From Paenibacillus spiritus (GTDB lineage Bacteria > Bacillota > Bacilli > Paenibacillales > Paenibacillaceae): a stretch of 64,000 bases of DNA. Positions 25,738-35,177 of the stretch are shown piece after piece. The DNA lies in contig NZ_VYKK01000001.1 in the NCBI RefSeq assembly GCF_008710135.1, positions 1-64,000 on the forward strand, given 5' to 3'. Position 1 is the stretch's first letter. The number at the start of each line of letters is the position of its first letter. The position numbers and the translations under genes are program-made. The notes beneath the pieces were generated by a model. The model made no database searches, was not told where the DNA came from, and was given only the letters and a program-made list of their open reading frames with translations.

Positions 25738-26355
25738 ATGCGAAGACAAGAGTTTCAAATCGACCAGCCGGAAGAACTGGAGTCCTTCCTCGCCGGCATG
25801 ACGTTCGGCTTTCTCGGCACCGTCGACGGCGAAGGCCGCCCCCGGGTGACCCCGTTGAATTTCGTCTATGCGGACGGGGCCTTCTATTTCCACGGCAGCC
25901 ATGCCGGGAGCAAAATGAAGGACATCCGCAGCCGGGACGCCGTCACTTTCTCGGTGGCCGACGAGGTTGCGCTGATTCCGTCCTATTTCACCGATCCGTC
26001 CTTGGCCTGCCCGGCCACCGCCTACTTCAAAAGCGTGACCGCCCGCGGCCGGGCGGAGACCGTAACCGACCTTGCCGAGAAGGCGCGGGCGCTCTCCCTG
26101 TTCATGGCCAAGCTTCAGCCGCAGGGGGGCTATGATCCGATCACGCCCGAAGACCCGCGTTACCGCCCTCAGCTCAAGGCGGTATCCGTTGTGCGCATTG
26201 ATGTGGAAGAGCTGACGGCCAAATTCAAGTTCGGCCAGAATCTGCAGGAAGACGAACGGGAAGCGGTCATCGGCGGCCTGGTGAAGCGCGAAGGCGCGCG
26301 GGACGAAGAGACGATTGCGCTGATGAAGAAATACTGCCCGTATCACTCTTCCTGA
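25738..26355 (+). CDS. Pyridoxamine 5'-phosphate oxidase-like FMN-binding protein
   Basis: This 205-residue split-barrel flavoprotein of the NimA/PPOX-2 type starts MRRQEFQI. It has a strand FGFLGTVDGEGRPRVTPLNF, followed by FHGSHAGSKMKDIRSRDAVTFSV, the region that binds FMN phosphate in relatives. The reaction cannot be told from sequence; relatives reduce nitro groups or bind flavin or haem. ATG 25738 has aaggag nine bases upstream, while an earlier ATG at 25690 lacks one. It is divergent from the MocR regulator, with palindromes (attggaccaat at 25627-25637; attgaaaatcaat near 25690) between them that may be the operator. Confidence 0.88.
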   Translation: MRRQEFQIDQPEELESFLAGMTFGFLGTVDGEGRPRVTPLNFVYADGAFYFHGSHAGSKMKDIRSRDAVTFSVADEVALIPSYFTDPSLACPATAYFKSVTARGRAETVTDLAEKARALSLFMAKLQPQGGYDPITPEDPRYRPQLKAVSVVRIDVEELTAKFKFGQNLQEDEREAVIGGLVKREGARDEETIALMKKYCPYHSS

Positions 26356-26379
26356 CCTGACATGCCGGAGAATGCCGAA

Positions 26380-26422
26380 CAAGCCTGAACCGCGGGACTG
26401 CGCCCGGGTTCAGGCTTGATTG
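26380..26422 (+). terminator. Terminator after the flavin protein gene
   Basis: The arms caagcctgaacc (26380-26391) and gggttcaggcttg (26406-26418) are followed by attgtctt. It also lies where the convergent SDR gene ends. Confidence 0.8.
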
Positions 26423-26457
26423 TCTTCTTGGGGATTCTTGGCCGAAGGCCTGTGCCG

Positions 26458-27210
26458 TCAGATCGTATACGGTACCGCTTCCAGCGATTCCGCCTTCGCG
26501 ACCGCTTCCTCAAGCGACAGCCCCGTGAACTGCTGGGCATGGAAGAAACGTCCGCTCTTGCGGTCGTTCACGAAGGCTCCGACGGCAACTCCCGGAATGG
26601 CGCTCTCGGGAGCATCCGGCGCGTTCGGCCCGCCGAGGTCGGTGCGGCACCAGCCCGGATCGGTCAGGCTGAGAATGACGTCGGTGCCGTCAAGACGGGA
26701 GGCCAGATCCTTCGTGTATTTATCCAGCGCCGCTTTGCTCGCCGCATAGGCCGACTGCTCCGGCTCGTTGCGGATGCCGCTGGTTGTATTGACGACGCGC
26801 CCGAAGCCGCGCTCGATCATCTTTGGCACCAGACGGCCGCAGATCATCGCGATGGAGATGAAGTTAATCCGGAAGCTCTGCTCGAAGTCCCCGATGGGCG
26901 TCGCCCAGTAATCGGTGCGGTAGGCGACCTGGACGGCGGCATTGTTCAGAATAATATCCACCGGCGTGCCTCTGCGCTCGATCTCGTCCAGCATCGCTTC
27001 AACCTCTTGCGGCTTACCCAGCTCAGCCTGGACGGCGTAAGCTTCAACGCCCAGTTCTCTTGCTTCGCGCTCCACTCGGGCCGAATGTTCAAGGTTCCGG
27101 CTGTGCAGAATCAGGTTGCAGCCCTGCCGGGCCATGAACAACGCCGCCTGATAGCCGATTCCCCGGCTTGCCCCCGTAATCAGCGCCCATCTTCCTCTAA
27201 CGTCCACCAT
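26458..27210 (-). CDS. Short-chain dehydrogenase/reductase
   Basis: This 250-residue Rossmann-fold NAD(P)-dependent oxidoreductase has TGASRGIG (residues 12-19, cofactor loop), NNAAV, the catalytic Ser in VNTTSGI and YAASK (Tyr and Lys). The substrate is unknown. The ATG at 27210 follows gggagg; the frame also offers an ATG at 27255 without a site. A good sigma-A promoter lies at 27278-27306. Confidence 0.9.
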   Translation of the reverse strand: MVDVRGRWALITGASRGIGYQAALFMARQGCNLILHSRNLEHSARVEREARELGVEAYAVQAELGKPQEVEAMLDEIERRGTPVDIILNNAAVQVAYRTDYWATPIGDFEQSFRINFISIAMICGRLVPKMIERGFGRVVNTTSGIRNEPEQSAYAASKAALDKYTKDLASRLDGTDVILSLTDPGWCRTDLGGPNAPDAPESAIPGVAVGAFVNDRKSGRFFHAQQFTGLSLEEAVAKAESLEAVPYTI

Positions 27211-27277
27211 CTGTTCAGCCTCCCTGGATGACTTATATGAAAGCGATGCCAACATTCGTTAGCCTGTTAGCACGTTC

Positions 27278-27306
27278 ATTATAATCTTCTCTATTCTTGA
27301 TAACAA
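27278..27306 (-). promoter_or_regulatory. Sigma-A type promoter of the SDR gene
   Basis: Read on the minus strand: TTGTTA, 17 bases, TATAAT. A direct repeat gttagc-ct-gttagc follows within the leader and could be an operator. Confidence 0.7.
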
Positions 27307-27399
27307 GACGGTGTGTCCGGGAGGCGGGGAGCGGGAGGATTACCCGATGTTTAACATTTTCGGGAAAATGCCATTTATCGAAGTGACGCCCGCCGGGGC

Positions 27400-27411
27400 T
27401 GGTGATATAAT
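27400..27411 (+). promoter_or_regulatory. Extended -10 promoter of the aminotransferase gene
   Basis: TGGTGATATAAT includes a consensus TATAAT (27406-27411), with a TG pair close upstream and only a weak -35 (GTGACG, 17 bases). It lies 33 bp before the start codon. Confidence 0.5.
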
Positions 27412-27444
27412 GTTAGGCAATGTCAAGCTGGAAGGATGAATTCG

Positions 27445-28749
27445 ATGAACGCATTAGCAGGCCAGTTGAACGAGAACATCAAAGCCGGCAACAGCCATGT
27501 CTATGACATGCTGTCCGCGCTCGGCAGGGAGATTTTTTTTCCGAAAGAGGGAATTCTGAGCCAGTCCGCGGAGGCTACCGCCCATGCCAAGAAGTACAAT
27601 GCGACGATTGGCATCGCCACCGAGAAGGGGCTGCCGATGCACCTCGGCGTCATTCAGGAGAAGCTGTCGGCTTATTCGCCGAAGGATCTGTACGGCTACG
27701 CGCCGCCCGCCGGCAAGCCTGAGCTTCGCGCCGCCTGGCGCGAGAAGATGGTGAAGGAGAATCCGTCGCTTGAAGGCAAATCGTTCGGCAATCCCATTGC
27801 CACGAACGCCTTGACGCACGGTCTGAGCATCGTTGCCGACCTGTTCGCCGAAGCCGGGGACGCCGTGGTCTATCCCGACAAGAACTGGGAGAATTACGAC
27901 CTGACCTTCGGCATCCGCCGGGGAGCCGAGATGGTCACCTACCCGCTCTTCACCGAAGAGATGAAGTTCAACAGCGACGGCCTGCTGGAAGCGCTGCTCG
28001 CCCGCAAGGGCCAGGGCAAAGCCATCGTGCTGCTTAACTTCCCGAACAATCCGACCGGCTATACGCCGGGGGCCGCCGAAGGCGAAGCGATCATCGCCTC
28101 CATCCTGCGCGCCGCCGAGGAAGGCGTCAATATCGTCGCCGTCTGCGACGATGCGTACTTCGGACTGTTCTTTGAAGATTCGCTCAAGGAGTCGCTGTTC
28201 GGCAAGCTGGCCGGTCTGCATCCGCGCGTATTGGCGGTGAAGGTGGACGGAGCTACGAAGGAAGAGTATGTCTGGGGCTTCCGGGTCGGCTTCATTACCT
28301 ACGCGTCGGAGAGCAAGGAGGTCCTGGCTGCGCTGGAGCAGAAGACGATGGGCATTATCCGCGCCACCATCTCAAGCGGTCCGCACCCGTCGCAGACCTT
28401 CGTGCTGGATGCCCTGCGCGCACCGGATTTTGAAGCGCAGAAGGATGCGAAGTTCCGCATCATGAAGGGACGCGCGAACAAGGTCAAGGAACTGCTCGAC
28501 AGCGGCAAATACGGCACTGAAGTCTGGACGTATTATCCGTTCAACTCCGGTTATTTCATGTGTCTGAAGCTGCACACCGTCCAGGCGGAAGAGCTGCGCG
28601 TTCATCTGATTCACAACTACGGACTGGGCACCATTGCCCTGGGCGAGACCGATCTGCGCATCGCCTTCTCCTGTATCGAGGAAGAGAGCCTGGAAGATCT
28701 CTTTGATCTGGTCTATGCCGGCATCAAGGATCTGGAACAGAACCGGTAA
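27445..28749 (+). CDS. PLP-dependent aminotransferase, class I/II fold
   Basis: This 434-residue fold-type I PLP enzyme has the substrate/PLP region around YAPPAGKPELRAAWREKM, NFPNNPTGYTP (arginine/PLP-phosphate contact area), CDDAYFGLF (Asp that pairs with the PLP ring nitrogen), and the Schiff-base lysine in GATKEEYVWGFRVGF (Lys 272). The N-terminus FFPKEGILSQSAEA and the overall pattern match the large group of Firmicute aminotransferases of unclear amino-acid preference. ATG 27445 has ggaagga eight bases upstream, better than the ATG at 27436. It is monocistronic, with a terminator 37 bp after its stop. Confidence 0.93.
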   Translation: MNALAGQLNENIKAGNSHVYDMLSALGREIFFPKEGILSQSAEATAHAKKYNATIGIATEKGLPMHLGVIQEKLSAYSPKDLYGYAPPAGKPELRAAWREKMVKENPSLEGKSFGNPIATNALTHGLSIVADLFAEAGDAVVYPDKNWENYDLTFGIRRGAEMVTYPLFTEEMKFNSDGLLEALLARKGQGKAIVLLNFPNNPTGYTPGAAEGEAIIASILRAAEEGVNIVAVCDDAYFGLFFEDSLKESLFGKLAGLHPRVLAVKVDGATKEEYVWGFRVGFITYASESKEVLAALEQKTMGIIRATISSGPHPSQTFVLDALRAPDFEAQKDAKFRIMKGRANKVKELLDSGKYGTEVWTYYPFNSGYFMCLKLHTVQAEELRVHLIHNYGLGTIALGETDLRIAFSCIEEESLEDLFDLVYAGIKDLEQNR

Positions 28750-28785
28750 TCTCGGACTGCCGGATATCCGCTTATCGACACAAGG

Positions 28786-28826
28786 ATGCTGTAGAGCCGC
28801 CGCGGCGGCTTTACAGCATTTTTTTG
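28786..28826 (+). terminator. Terminator of the aminotransferase gene
   Basis: The arms atgctgtagagccgcc and ggcggctttacagcat form a 16-bp stem with one mismatch, followed by seven T. Confidence 0.9.
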
Positions 28827-29012
28827 CGTAGTTTCGCTAAGAACCCCCAGCTTTCGCACACCCCGCTGCACCCGTTCGGCCGATTCTTGGGTTTCCCGTC
28901 TGCGGTTCCAGTCTTTGGGTTCAAGACCAACGGCCTATATTATTTCAAAATTCAATCATTTATGCTTGAATACAGCCTTTTCCAAATTCGATACCCAGCG
29001 AGGAGAGTTGTC

Positions 29013-29684
29013 ATGCAGAAAAAATGGATCGCAGCCGGAACCGCAGCACTCGTCTTTATGTGCACCGCCGCAGGAGCTTATGCCGGAGCCAATCTGAAGC
29101 CGATCAAGGCTTTCCTGAACCCGTCCATGAAATTCCAGGTGAACGGCCAGCCGTTCCAGCCGCAGAATGACAACGGAGCCGTCCTGGCGCCGATTGTGTA
29201 CAACAATACGACCTATTTGCCGGTACGCTCGATGTCCAAGGCGCTGGGCGTAGCGATTGATTACAACCAGCAGACCAACACCATCTACCTGGGCGAAAAA
29301 GCCGAAGGCGTCTCCGTGGCCGGCACCTTCAGCGGCGACTTCCGGACCAAGGACCCGCAGCTTACTACATACGGAGACAAGGACTATAAGGACGTCTTCT
29401 TCAACAATTCTTCAGGCACGCGCGGCGCCAGCTTCATGCTCTATCCGAAGGGCAAGTATACGAAGCTGTATCTCCAAGTGGCGGCCGTCGGCAAGGATGT
29501 CGAAGAAATCTTTGTCCAGGACGCCGATACCGATATCAAGCTGAAGATCGGAACCGTGGCCGTCTCCGAAGGGATCAAGACCTTCGAGGTGGACATCAGC
29601 GGAGTGAATGATCTTTTCGTTCATGCCGACGTGAAGTCGGGCGGCAGTCTGTTCGTTCCGCTCACCACCTCCTTCTACAAATAA
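29013..29684 (+). CDS. Secreted protein with copper amine oxidase-like N-terminal domain
   Basis: This 223-residue protein has a cleavable signal peptide (MQKKWIAAGTAALVFMCTAAG, cleavage likely after AYA). Residues 35-90 are the stalk domain known as copper amine oxidase N-terminal-like: VNGQPFQ, then NNTTYLPVRSMSKALG, then DYNQQTNTIYLG. It is very frequent in secreted Paenibacillus proteins and has no oxidase activity by itself. The remaining 130 residues look like a beta-rich domain (FYLY-rich strands, GASFMLYPKG) similar to a discoidin/NPCBM-like carbohydrate module. ATG 29013 follows gaggaga; the frame upstream lacks a signal. It probably acts at the cell wall. Confidence 0.85.
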   Translation: MQKKWIAAGTAALVFMCTAAGAYAGANLKPIKAFLNPSMKFQVNGQPFQPQNDNGAVLAPIVYNNTTYLPVRSMSKALGVAIDYNQQTNTIYLGEKAEGVSVAGTFSGDFRTKDPQLTTYGDKDYKDVFFNNSSGTRGASFMLYPKGKYTKLYLQVAAVGKDVEEIFVQDADTDIKLKIGTVAVSEGIKTFEVDISGVNDLFVHADVKSGGSLFVPLTTSFYK

Positions 29685-29732
29685 GACCGGAGATCCGGGC
29701 CAATATTTTTGGCCTTCCCGGCATTGGCCTAT

Positions 29733-29760
29733 ACCTCTTCCCCCCGGGGTACATAGTATA
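29733..29760 (+). promoter_or_regulatory. Sigma-K type promoter of the YjcZ-like gene
   Basis: AC (29733-29734), 17 bases, then CATAGTATA (29752-29760), a full match to CATANNNTA. It sits 44 bp before the start of a small sporulation-type gene, which is where a mother-cell promoter would be expected. Confidence 0.6.
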
Positions 29761-29803
29761 CGGTGTACTCCAGTACAACAACTTACCGGAAGGGGAATGA
29801 ACC

Positions 29804-29914
29804 ATGAGCGAAGAAACAAGAGGCGGATACGGATACGGTCCTTTCACGAGCACTGGCGCAATTCTCGTACTCTTCATCCTGCTGGTCATCATCAGCCGTT
29901 CCCTGTTCGTGTAA
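29804..29914 (+). CDS. YjcZ-like small sporulation protein, 36 residues
   Basis: This short gene encodes a peptide with a Gly/Tyr-rich head (ETRGGYGYGPF) and a C-terminal hydrophobic helix (AILVLFILLVIISRS), the layout of the YjcZ family found in spores of Bacillales. Its ribosome binding site ggaagggg lies eight bases upstream, and the sigma-K type promoter above it fits late mother-cell expression. A hairpin terminator follows 24 bp after the stop. The function of the family is unknown; the peptide is probably inserted in the spore membrane. Confidence 0.85.
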   Translation: MSEETRGGYGYGPFTSTGAILVLFILLVIISRSLFV

Positions 29915-29938
29915 CCCTTCAGGGGCAGGAGCAATGCC

Positions 29939-29970
29939 GGAAGAGAGCCTGGCGCTCTCTTCCTTGCTTA
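29939..29970 (+). terminator. Terminator of the YjcZ-like gene
   Basis: The arms ggaagagagc / gctctcttcc are followed by ttgctt, a weak T tract. Confidence 0.6.
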
Positions 29971-30016
29971 GAGGGAGGCCGGCCTTCTGCCGGAGTCACC
30001 GCTCATCTTACGTCAC

Positions 30017-30056
30017 AAAAAGGGCATCCCCGCCGCAAGGCCGGGATGCCCTCTTT
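30017..30056 (-). terminator. Bidirectional terminator, mainly for the alpha-glucosidase gene
   Basis: The arms agggcatccc / gggatgccct are flanked by A-rich sequence on the left (T-run on the minus strand) and by cttttg on the right. Confidence 0.85.
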
Positions 30057-30107
30057 TGTCAGTTGCCGCCAACGAGGCCGCCCTATCCGGCTTCCGCCTC
30101 TCTGAAC

Positions 30108-31745
30108 CTACACCAGACGCGCCGCGAACGCTTCGTACGGACGCAGCTCCAGCTTGGTGAAGTCCGCCGATGGTCGCTCATAGTTCGCAATCAGAATATC
30201 GCCGGTCCGGCCCAGTCCGGACCGCTCGACCGTTACCGGACTGCCGCCGAAGTTCGCGGCGACGATCCAGGTCTCGCCCTTGTAGCGGCGCAGGTACATA
30301 AACACCTGATCCGGCACATCGTTCACCAGCTCGAAGTCGCCCCATACGATGATCGGATGCTCCTGCCGGAGCGCAATCAGCTTGCGGTAGCAGTGGAAGA
30401 CCGAGTCCGGGTCCTCCAGATTGTTGGCCACATTGATCTCCGTATAGTTCGGGTTGACATGCAGCCACGGCTTGCCCGTCGTGAACCCGCCGTTCGGCGT
30501 ATCGTCCCACTGCATCGGGGTCCGGGCGTTGTCCCGTCCCTTGGCATTAATGGAAGCGATAATCTCCTCCGGCTTGTAGCCGGCTTCCAGCCGCTCCCGG
30601 TACATGTTGATACTCTCGATGTCCTGCACCTCTTCAATGCCGCTGACCGGATAATTCGTCATGCCGATCTCTTCGCCCTGATAGATGTACGGAGTTCCCT
30701 TCATCAGATGAAGGAGGATGGCGAACATCTTGGCGCTCTCCGTCCGGTATTCGGTATCGTTGCCCCAGCGCGAGACAATGCGCGGCAGATCATGATTGTT
30801 CCAGAACAGGCTGTTCCAGCCTTCCTCGCCGAGCTCGGTCTGCCACTTGGCGAGCACCGCCTTCAGTTCGCGGATGTCCAGAGGCTTCAAATCCCACTTG
30901 TCCTTGCCTTCCTGCTGATCCAGACCGACATGCTCGAACTGGAAGACCATCGACAGCTCGCCGCGTTTCGGATCGGAGTACAGCTTGGCAATCTCGGGGG
31001 TCGCGCCCCAGGTCTCTCCGACGGTCATCACGTCATGCTTGCCGAAGGTCTCGCGGTTCATCTCCTGGAGATATTCATGGAGCTTCGGACCGTTTCCGGT
31101 AATTTCCTGGTCGGGAATTTTGCCGATCAGATCGATGACGTCCATCCGGAAGCCGCCGACTCCTTTGTCCAGCCAGAAGTTCATCATGTCCCACACTTCC
31201 CGGCGAACCTTCTCGTTCTCCCAGTTCAGGTCGGGCTGCTTGCGGCTGAACAGATGCAGATAATACTGGCCGCTCTCCTCGTCGTACTCCCAAGCCGGTC
31301 CGCTGAAGATCGACTTCAGCCCGTTCGGCACTTCATTGTCCACCGGATTGCGCCATACATAGTAGTCGCGGTACGGATTGTCCTTGCCTTTGCGGGCCTC
31401 GATAAACCAGGCGTGCTCGTCGGAGGTATGATTGACCACGAGGTCCATAATGATGCGAATGTTCCGCCGCTTCGCCTCCGCGATCAGCTCGTCCATGTCG
31501 GCCATCGTACCGAATTCGGTCATGATGTCCTGATAATCGCTGATGTCGTACCCGTTGTCGTCGTTCGGCGACTTATACACCGGGCTGAGCCAGATCGCCG
31601 TGATGCCGAGCTGCTCCAAATAATCGAGACGGCTGATGATCCCCCGCAGGTCGCCGATGCCGTCCCCGTCGCTGTCCTGAAAGGACCGCGGATAAATTTG
31701 ATAAATGACTGCTGTGTGCCACCACTTACTGTCCACTTTGTTCAC
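30108..31745 (-). CDS. GH13 alpha-glucosidase (oligo-1,6-glucosidase / DexB type)
   Basis: This 545-residue cytoplasmic enzyme hydrolyses alpha-glucosidic ends of short oligosaccharides. The (beta/alpha)8 barrel shows VIYQIYPRSFQDSDGDGIGD, DLVVNHTSDEH, the nucleophile Asp 202 in FRMDVID, the acid/base Glu 244 in VGETW, and Asp 319 in NNHD. The segment MVFQFEHVGLDQ resembles alpha-1,6-acting enzymes more than maltases. No signal peptide is present. Two cre-like sites lie just upstream of the start, so carbon catabolite control is likely. No sugar transporter adjoins it. Confidence 0.93.
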   Translation of the reverse strand: MNKVDSKWWHTAVIYQIYPRSFQDSDGDGIGDLRGIISRLDYLEQLGITAIWLSPVYKSPNDDNGYDISDYQDIMTEFGTMADMDELIAEAKRRNIRIIMDLVVNHTSDEHAWFIEARKGKDNPYRDYYVWRNPVDNEVPNGLKSIFSGPAWEYDEESGQYYLHLFSRKQPDLNWENEKVRREVWDMMNFWLDKGVGGFRMDVIDLIGKIPDQEITGNGPKLHEYLQEMNRETFGKHDVMTVGETWGATPEIAKLYSDPKRGELSMVFQFEHVGLDQQEGKDKWDLKPLDIRELKAVLAKWQTELGEEGWNSLFWNNHDLPRIVSRWGNDTEYRTESAKMFAILLHLMKGTPYIYQGEEIGMTNYPVSGIEEVQDIESINMYRERLEAGYKPEEIIASINAKGRDNARTPMQWDDTPNGGFTTGKPWLHVNPNYTEINVANNLEDPDSVFHCYRKLIALRQEHPIIVWGDFELVNDVPDQVFMYLRRYKGETWIVAANFGGSPVTVERSGLGRTGDILIANYERPSADFTKLELRPYEAFAARLV

Positions 31746-31760
31746 TCCTATCCAATGAAT

Positions 31761-31774
31761 TGAAACCGTTTACT
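31761..31774 (-). promoter_or_regulatory. cre-like operator (CcpA site), copy 1
   Basis: TGAAACCGTTTACT matches the cre consensus TGNAANCGNWNNCA except for the last base. It is 15 bp upstream of the alpha-glucosidase start. Confidence 0.5.
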
Positions 31775-31778
31775 TCTG

Positions 31779-31792
31779 TGCAAACGATACCA
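31779..31792 (-). promoter_or_regulatory. cre-like operator (CcpA site), copy 2
   Basis: TGCAAACGATACCA fits TGNAANCGNWNNCA at all fixed positions and lies 4 bp beyond copy 1. A LacI-type local repressor site is an alternative reading. Confidence 0.55.
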
Positions 31793-31919
31793 CCATTTCG
31801 TGCAGGCGGCCCGCCTGCTTGCTGCCTCTCTATCATACCGGAGTTCGTTCAGGCTGAAAAGCGGCAGATCCGCGTCATAGTGATAGTGAACCCTTTCATT
31901 CATTTGGGGAGCATCGGGT

Positions 31920-32801
31920 TTATGCCCTTAAGCGCTTTATATCTTCTCTTGGTGGAGAGCCGAACATTCGGGAATATTCCCGACTAAATTGCGACGGGCT
32001 TTCGTATCCTACTCGAAATGCAATCTCTGTCGCATCTGCCGATTCGGTTAACAGCAATCGGCGTGCTTCCTGAAGTCTCAGCTGTTTCTGATATTGAATT
32101 GGACTCATAGCCGTTACTTCCTTGAAGTGTCGATGTAACGATGACACGCTCATATTGGCAATCCCTGCAAGTTCTTCAATCCGAAGAGAACGGACATAGT
32201 GGCTCGTAATATATTCAATGACTTCGTTTATTTGATGGGCAGAACTGCCTTCTGTTGCAATTTGCCCAAGTGTACTGCCTTGCTCGCCCTGAAGTATACG
32301 GTACAGAATCTCTTTCGTATACAAGGGGGCAAGTACCGCGATATCGTTTGGAGCATCAAGCAAACGAGCCAGCCTAATGACCGTATCCAGCAAAGGCAGG
32401 TTCATTCGACTGACAAACATCCCTCGCTTTGCATTTTCTCCAGGTCGAACTCTTTTTTCTAAATCATGCAAAACCTCTAAGACTTGAGTTGCCGTAAATT
32501 CAAGTTTAAAGCCCAGATAGGGAACTTCAGGGGTCGCTTCAATGACAACGGCAGTAACAGGCAGATGAACTGAAGCAACCAGATAGTCGGCAGGGCTGTA
32601 TCGAAATCGCGCTTCACCTAGCCATACTTCCTTCGACCCTTGAACAACCACACAGAAGGATGGCTTGTATACGCCGGGGTTAGGTACGGAAGCATTGGAA
32701 TCGCGCATGAGATATAAGGAAGGAACCGCGGTTTCATGTACACCGTCCTGCTTTGCATAACGCACGATAATTTGAACAAGCTCTGCCTGCAGCTGCGACA
32801 T
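31920..32801 (-). CDS. AraC-family transcriptional regulator (AraC_N sensor type)
   Basis: This 293-residue protein has an N-terminal sensor of the AraC_N type (PSLYLMRDSNASVPNPGVYKP, VVVQGSKEVWLGE, YLVASVHLPV) and two C-terminal helix-turn-helix motifs (IEELAGIANMSVSSLHRHFK; ATEIAFRVGYESPSQFSREY). Regulators of this type are often paired with an oxidoreductase gene, and here an aldo/keto reductase is divergent 173 bp away. The ribosome binding site is aaggagagg. Base composition is visibly more A+T-rich than the flanking genes, as in the reductase, suggesting the pair came in together. Confidence 0.92.
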   Translation of the reverse strand: MSQLQAELVQIIVRYAKQDGVHETAVPSLYLMRDSNASVPNPGVYKPSFCVVVQGSKEVWLGEARFRYSPADYLVASVHLPVTAVVIEATPEVPYLGFKLEFTATQVLEVLHDLEKRVRPGENAKRGMFVSRMNLPLLDTVIRLARLLDAPNDIAVLAPLYTKEILYRILQGEQGSTLGQIATEGSSAHQINEVIEYITSHYVRSLRIEELAGIANMSVSSLHRHFKEVTAMSPIQYQKQLRLQEARRLLLTESADATEIAFRVGYESPSQFSREYSRMFGSPPREDIKRLRA

Positions 32802-32959
32802 TGGGACCCTCTCCTTTGATCTGTTAATAATATGGATTATAGACGATAAACGTTAGTTACATAAGTTGCCGTGAGAGAATTAGGCAATGATTTGATCCGA
32901 TTGAGATATCGGCCGCTTTGTCTTATGCCGCATAATGGAGGATATGAAGAAGCTCATAA

Positions 32960-33826
<867 letters not shown>

Positions 33827-33902
33827 TTAAGATTAACGAAGAAATTTGCGTCATTTATGCCGTTAAAATAAAGGATTCCAGTTTTTGTTGCGCTTATGAG
33901 CA

Positions 33903-33945
33903 GGGAGCAGCAGGGAGCGGTTATCGCTCCCTGCTGCTCCCTCTG
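33903..33945 (+). terminator. Long hairpin terminator between convergent genes
   Basis: This is a perfect 17-bp stem, arms 33903-33919 and 33925-33941, with a 5-base loop. T tracts on either side are weak, but it stands between the reductase and ecsB stops. Confidence 0.7.
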
Positions 33946-33955
33946 TCTTCCCGCC

Positions 33956-35176
33956 TTACAAATCTTCTTCATTCGGCTGCCGAAGCCTGCGGTCCAGACG
34001 ATAACGCGTCAGCCCTGCGACGGCGGCGCCTCCCGCCAGGGTCAGCAGGGAAGCGCCCAGTCCGTCTGCGCCGTTCGCCAGCAGCGGCAGCCACAGCAGC
34101 ACAGCCCAGATGAGATGCTGGCCGAATACCAGCGAGACGGTGCTCCGGCGGCGGCTTCCCTCCGGCAGCGGATACACCGTCAGCCAGAACGACTCCTCAT
34201 GCGGCTTGGCCACGCCGGAGAGCTGGACGCCGATGACGAACAGGAAGAAGAGATAGAGCACGGGCGCGCCCCAGCCGCCCCGCGTCCAGTAGACCAGCAG
34301 CAGCGTGAGTACGCCGATGCGCGTCACCATGCCGAGCGTCTCGCCCCGGGCCAGCGTCTTGGTCAGCAGGAACCGGTACGCGGTCTCCTTCTTCCACGGC
34401 AATCCCGCTCCCCAGCGGGACAGCCAGCGGCGGCGGTATACTTTCTGGCCGCGTCCCGGCACATCCACGAACCAGCCCAGCAGCAGCAGGGCGCGTTCGG
34501 CCTGGGCTTTCTCGGTGGCGATCAGCCGGTCCCACGCCACCCTGTGGCGGGCCGGCACAGCCAGGGCTGCGAGATACGCGGCTGCCAGCAGGCCGGAGAA
34601 GAGCAGACCCCGCAGCGCAGGCTGCCACAGCCAGGCGGCGGCGATCAGCAGGCCGACTGCCCAGCGAAGCAGCCGGTACCCGGCCGCTGCCGGCGGCGAG
34701 ATCAGGTTCAGTTCTCTCCAGCAGCCAAAAGAGGAGAGCACTTTCACGCCCAGCAGCAGCAGCAAGGTGGCTGCCAGCGCCTTCGGCTCGGCGGCGCTTC
34801 GGATATAGAGCGGCCACAGCAGCAGAAGCAGCAGGAGCAGCCGAAGGCTTTTCCAGACCGTTCCGCTGACCCAGGCCGGAGCAAAGTACGCCTTCATCCG
34901 GTGTCCCTGGGGCAGCAGAAAGATCGCATCCGGCTCCTGCAAATAGGTTCGGAAGCTGCTGTGCACCGCCGCCGGAGCCAGTACGGCCAGCATGATCGGA
35001 AGAATCGGCAGCCCTTCGGGCACATCCTGCAGCAGCGCCGTGTACCAGGCGGCAAACGCAATCAGGCCAAAAGCGAACACCATGGCGACGCCGCTCTGGA
35101 TAATATAACCGACATAAGGCATAATTCCGCCCATCGCCTGGCTGCGTCTTCGGCCGCGCAGTTCGCGCAGATCCAT
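33956..35176 (-). CDS. ecsB: ABC transporter permease EcsB
   Basis: This 406-residue membrane protein has many hydrophobic segments (about 20-45, 53-70, 112-130, 140-160, 175-215, 290-330, 350-390). It matches the EcsB family by size and by its position right after an EcsA-like ATPase. Ecs transporters affect protein secretion, intramembrane proteolysis and competence in Bacillus; the transported substrate is unknown. The ATG is one base after the ecsA stop, with gggaggg inside the ecsA end, so the two are translated together. The C-terminus is short and charged. Confidence 0.87.
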   Translation of the reverse strand: MDLRELRGRRRSQAMGGIMPYVGYIIQSGVAMVFAFGLIAFAAWYTALLQDVPEGLPILPIMLAVLAPAAVHSSFRTYLQEPDAIFLLPQGHRMKAYFAPAWVSGTVWKSLRLLLLLLLLWPLYIRSAAEPKALAATLLLLLGVKVLSSFGCWRELNLISPPAAAGYRLLRWAVGLLIAAAWLWQPALRGLLFSGLLAAAYLAALAVPARHRVAWDRLIATEKAQAERALLLLGWFVDVPGRGQKVYRRRWLSRWGAGLPWKKETAYRFLLTKTLARGETLGMVTRIGVLTLLLVYWTRGGWGAPVLYLFFLFVIGVQLSGVAKPHEESFWLTVYPLPEGSRRRSTVSLVFGQHLIWAVLLWLPLLANGADGLGASLLTLAGGAAVAGLTRYRLDRRLRQPNEEDL

Positions 35177-35177
35177 G

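Noticed and set aside
29934-31763. 609-codon + strand frame opposite the GH13 gene
   Set aside because: The minus strand encodes a complete glycosidase with all catalytic residues.
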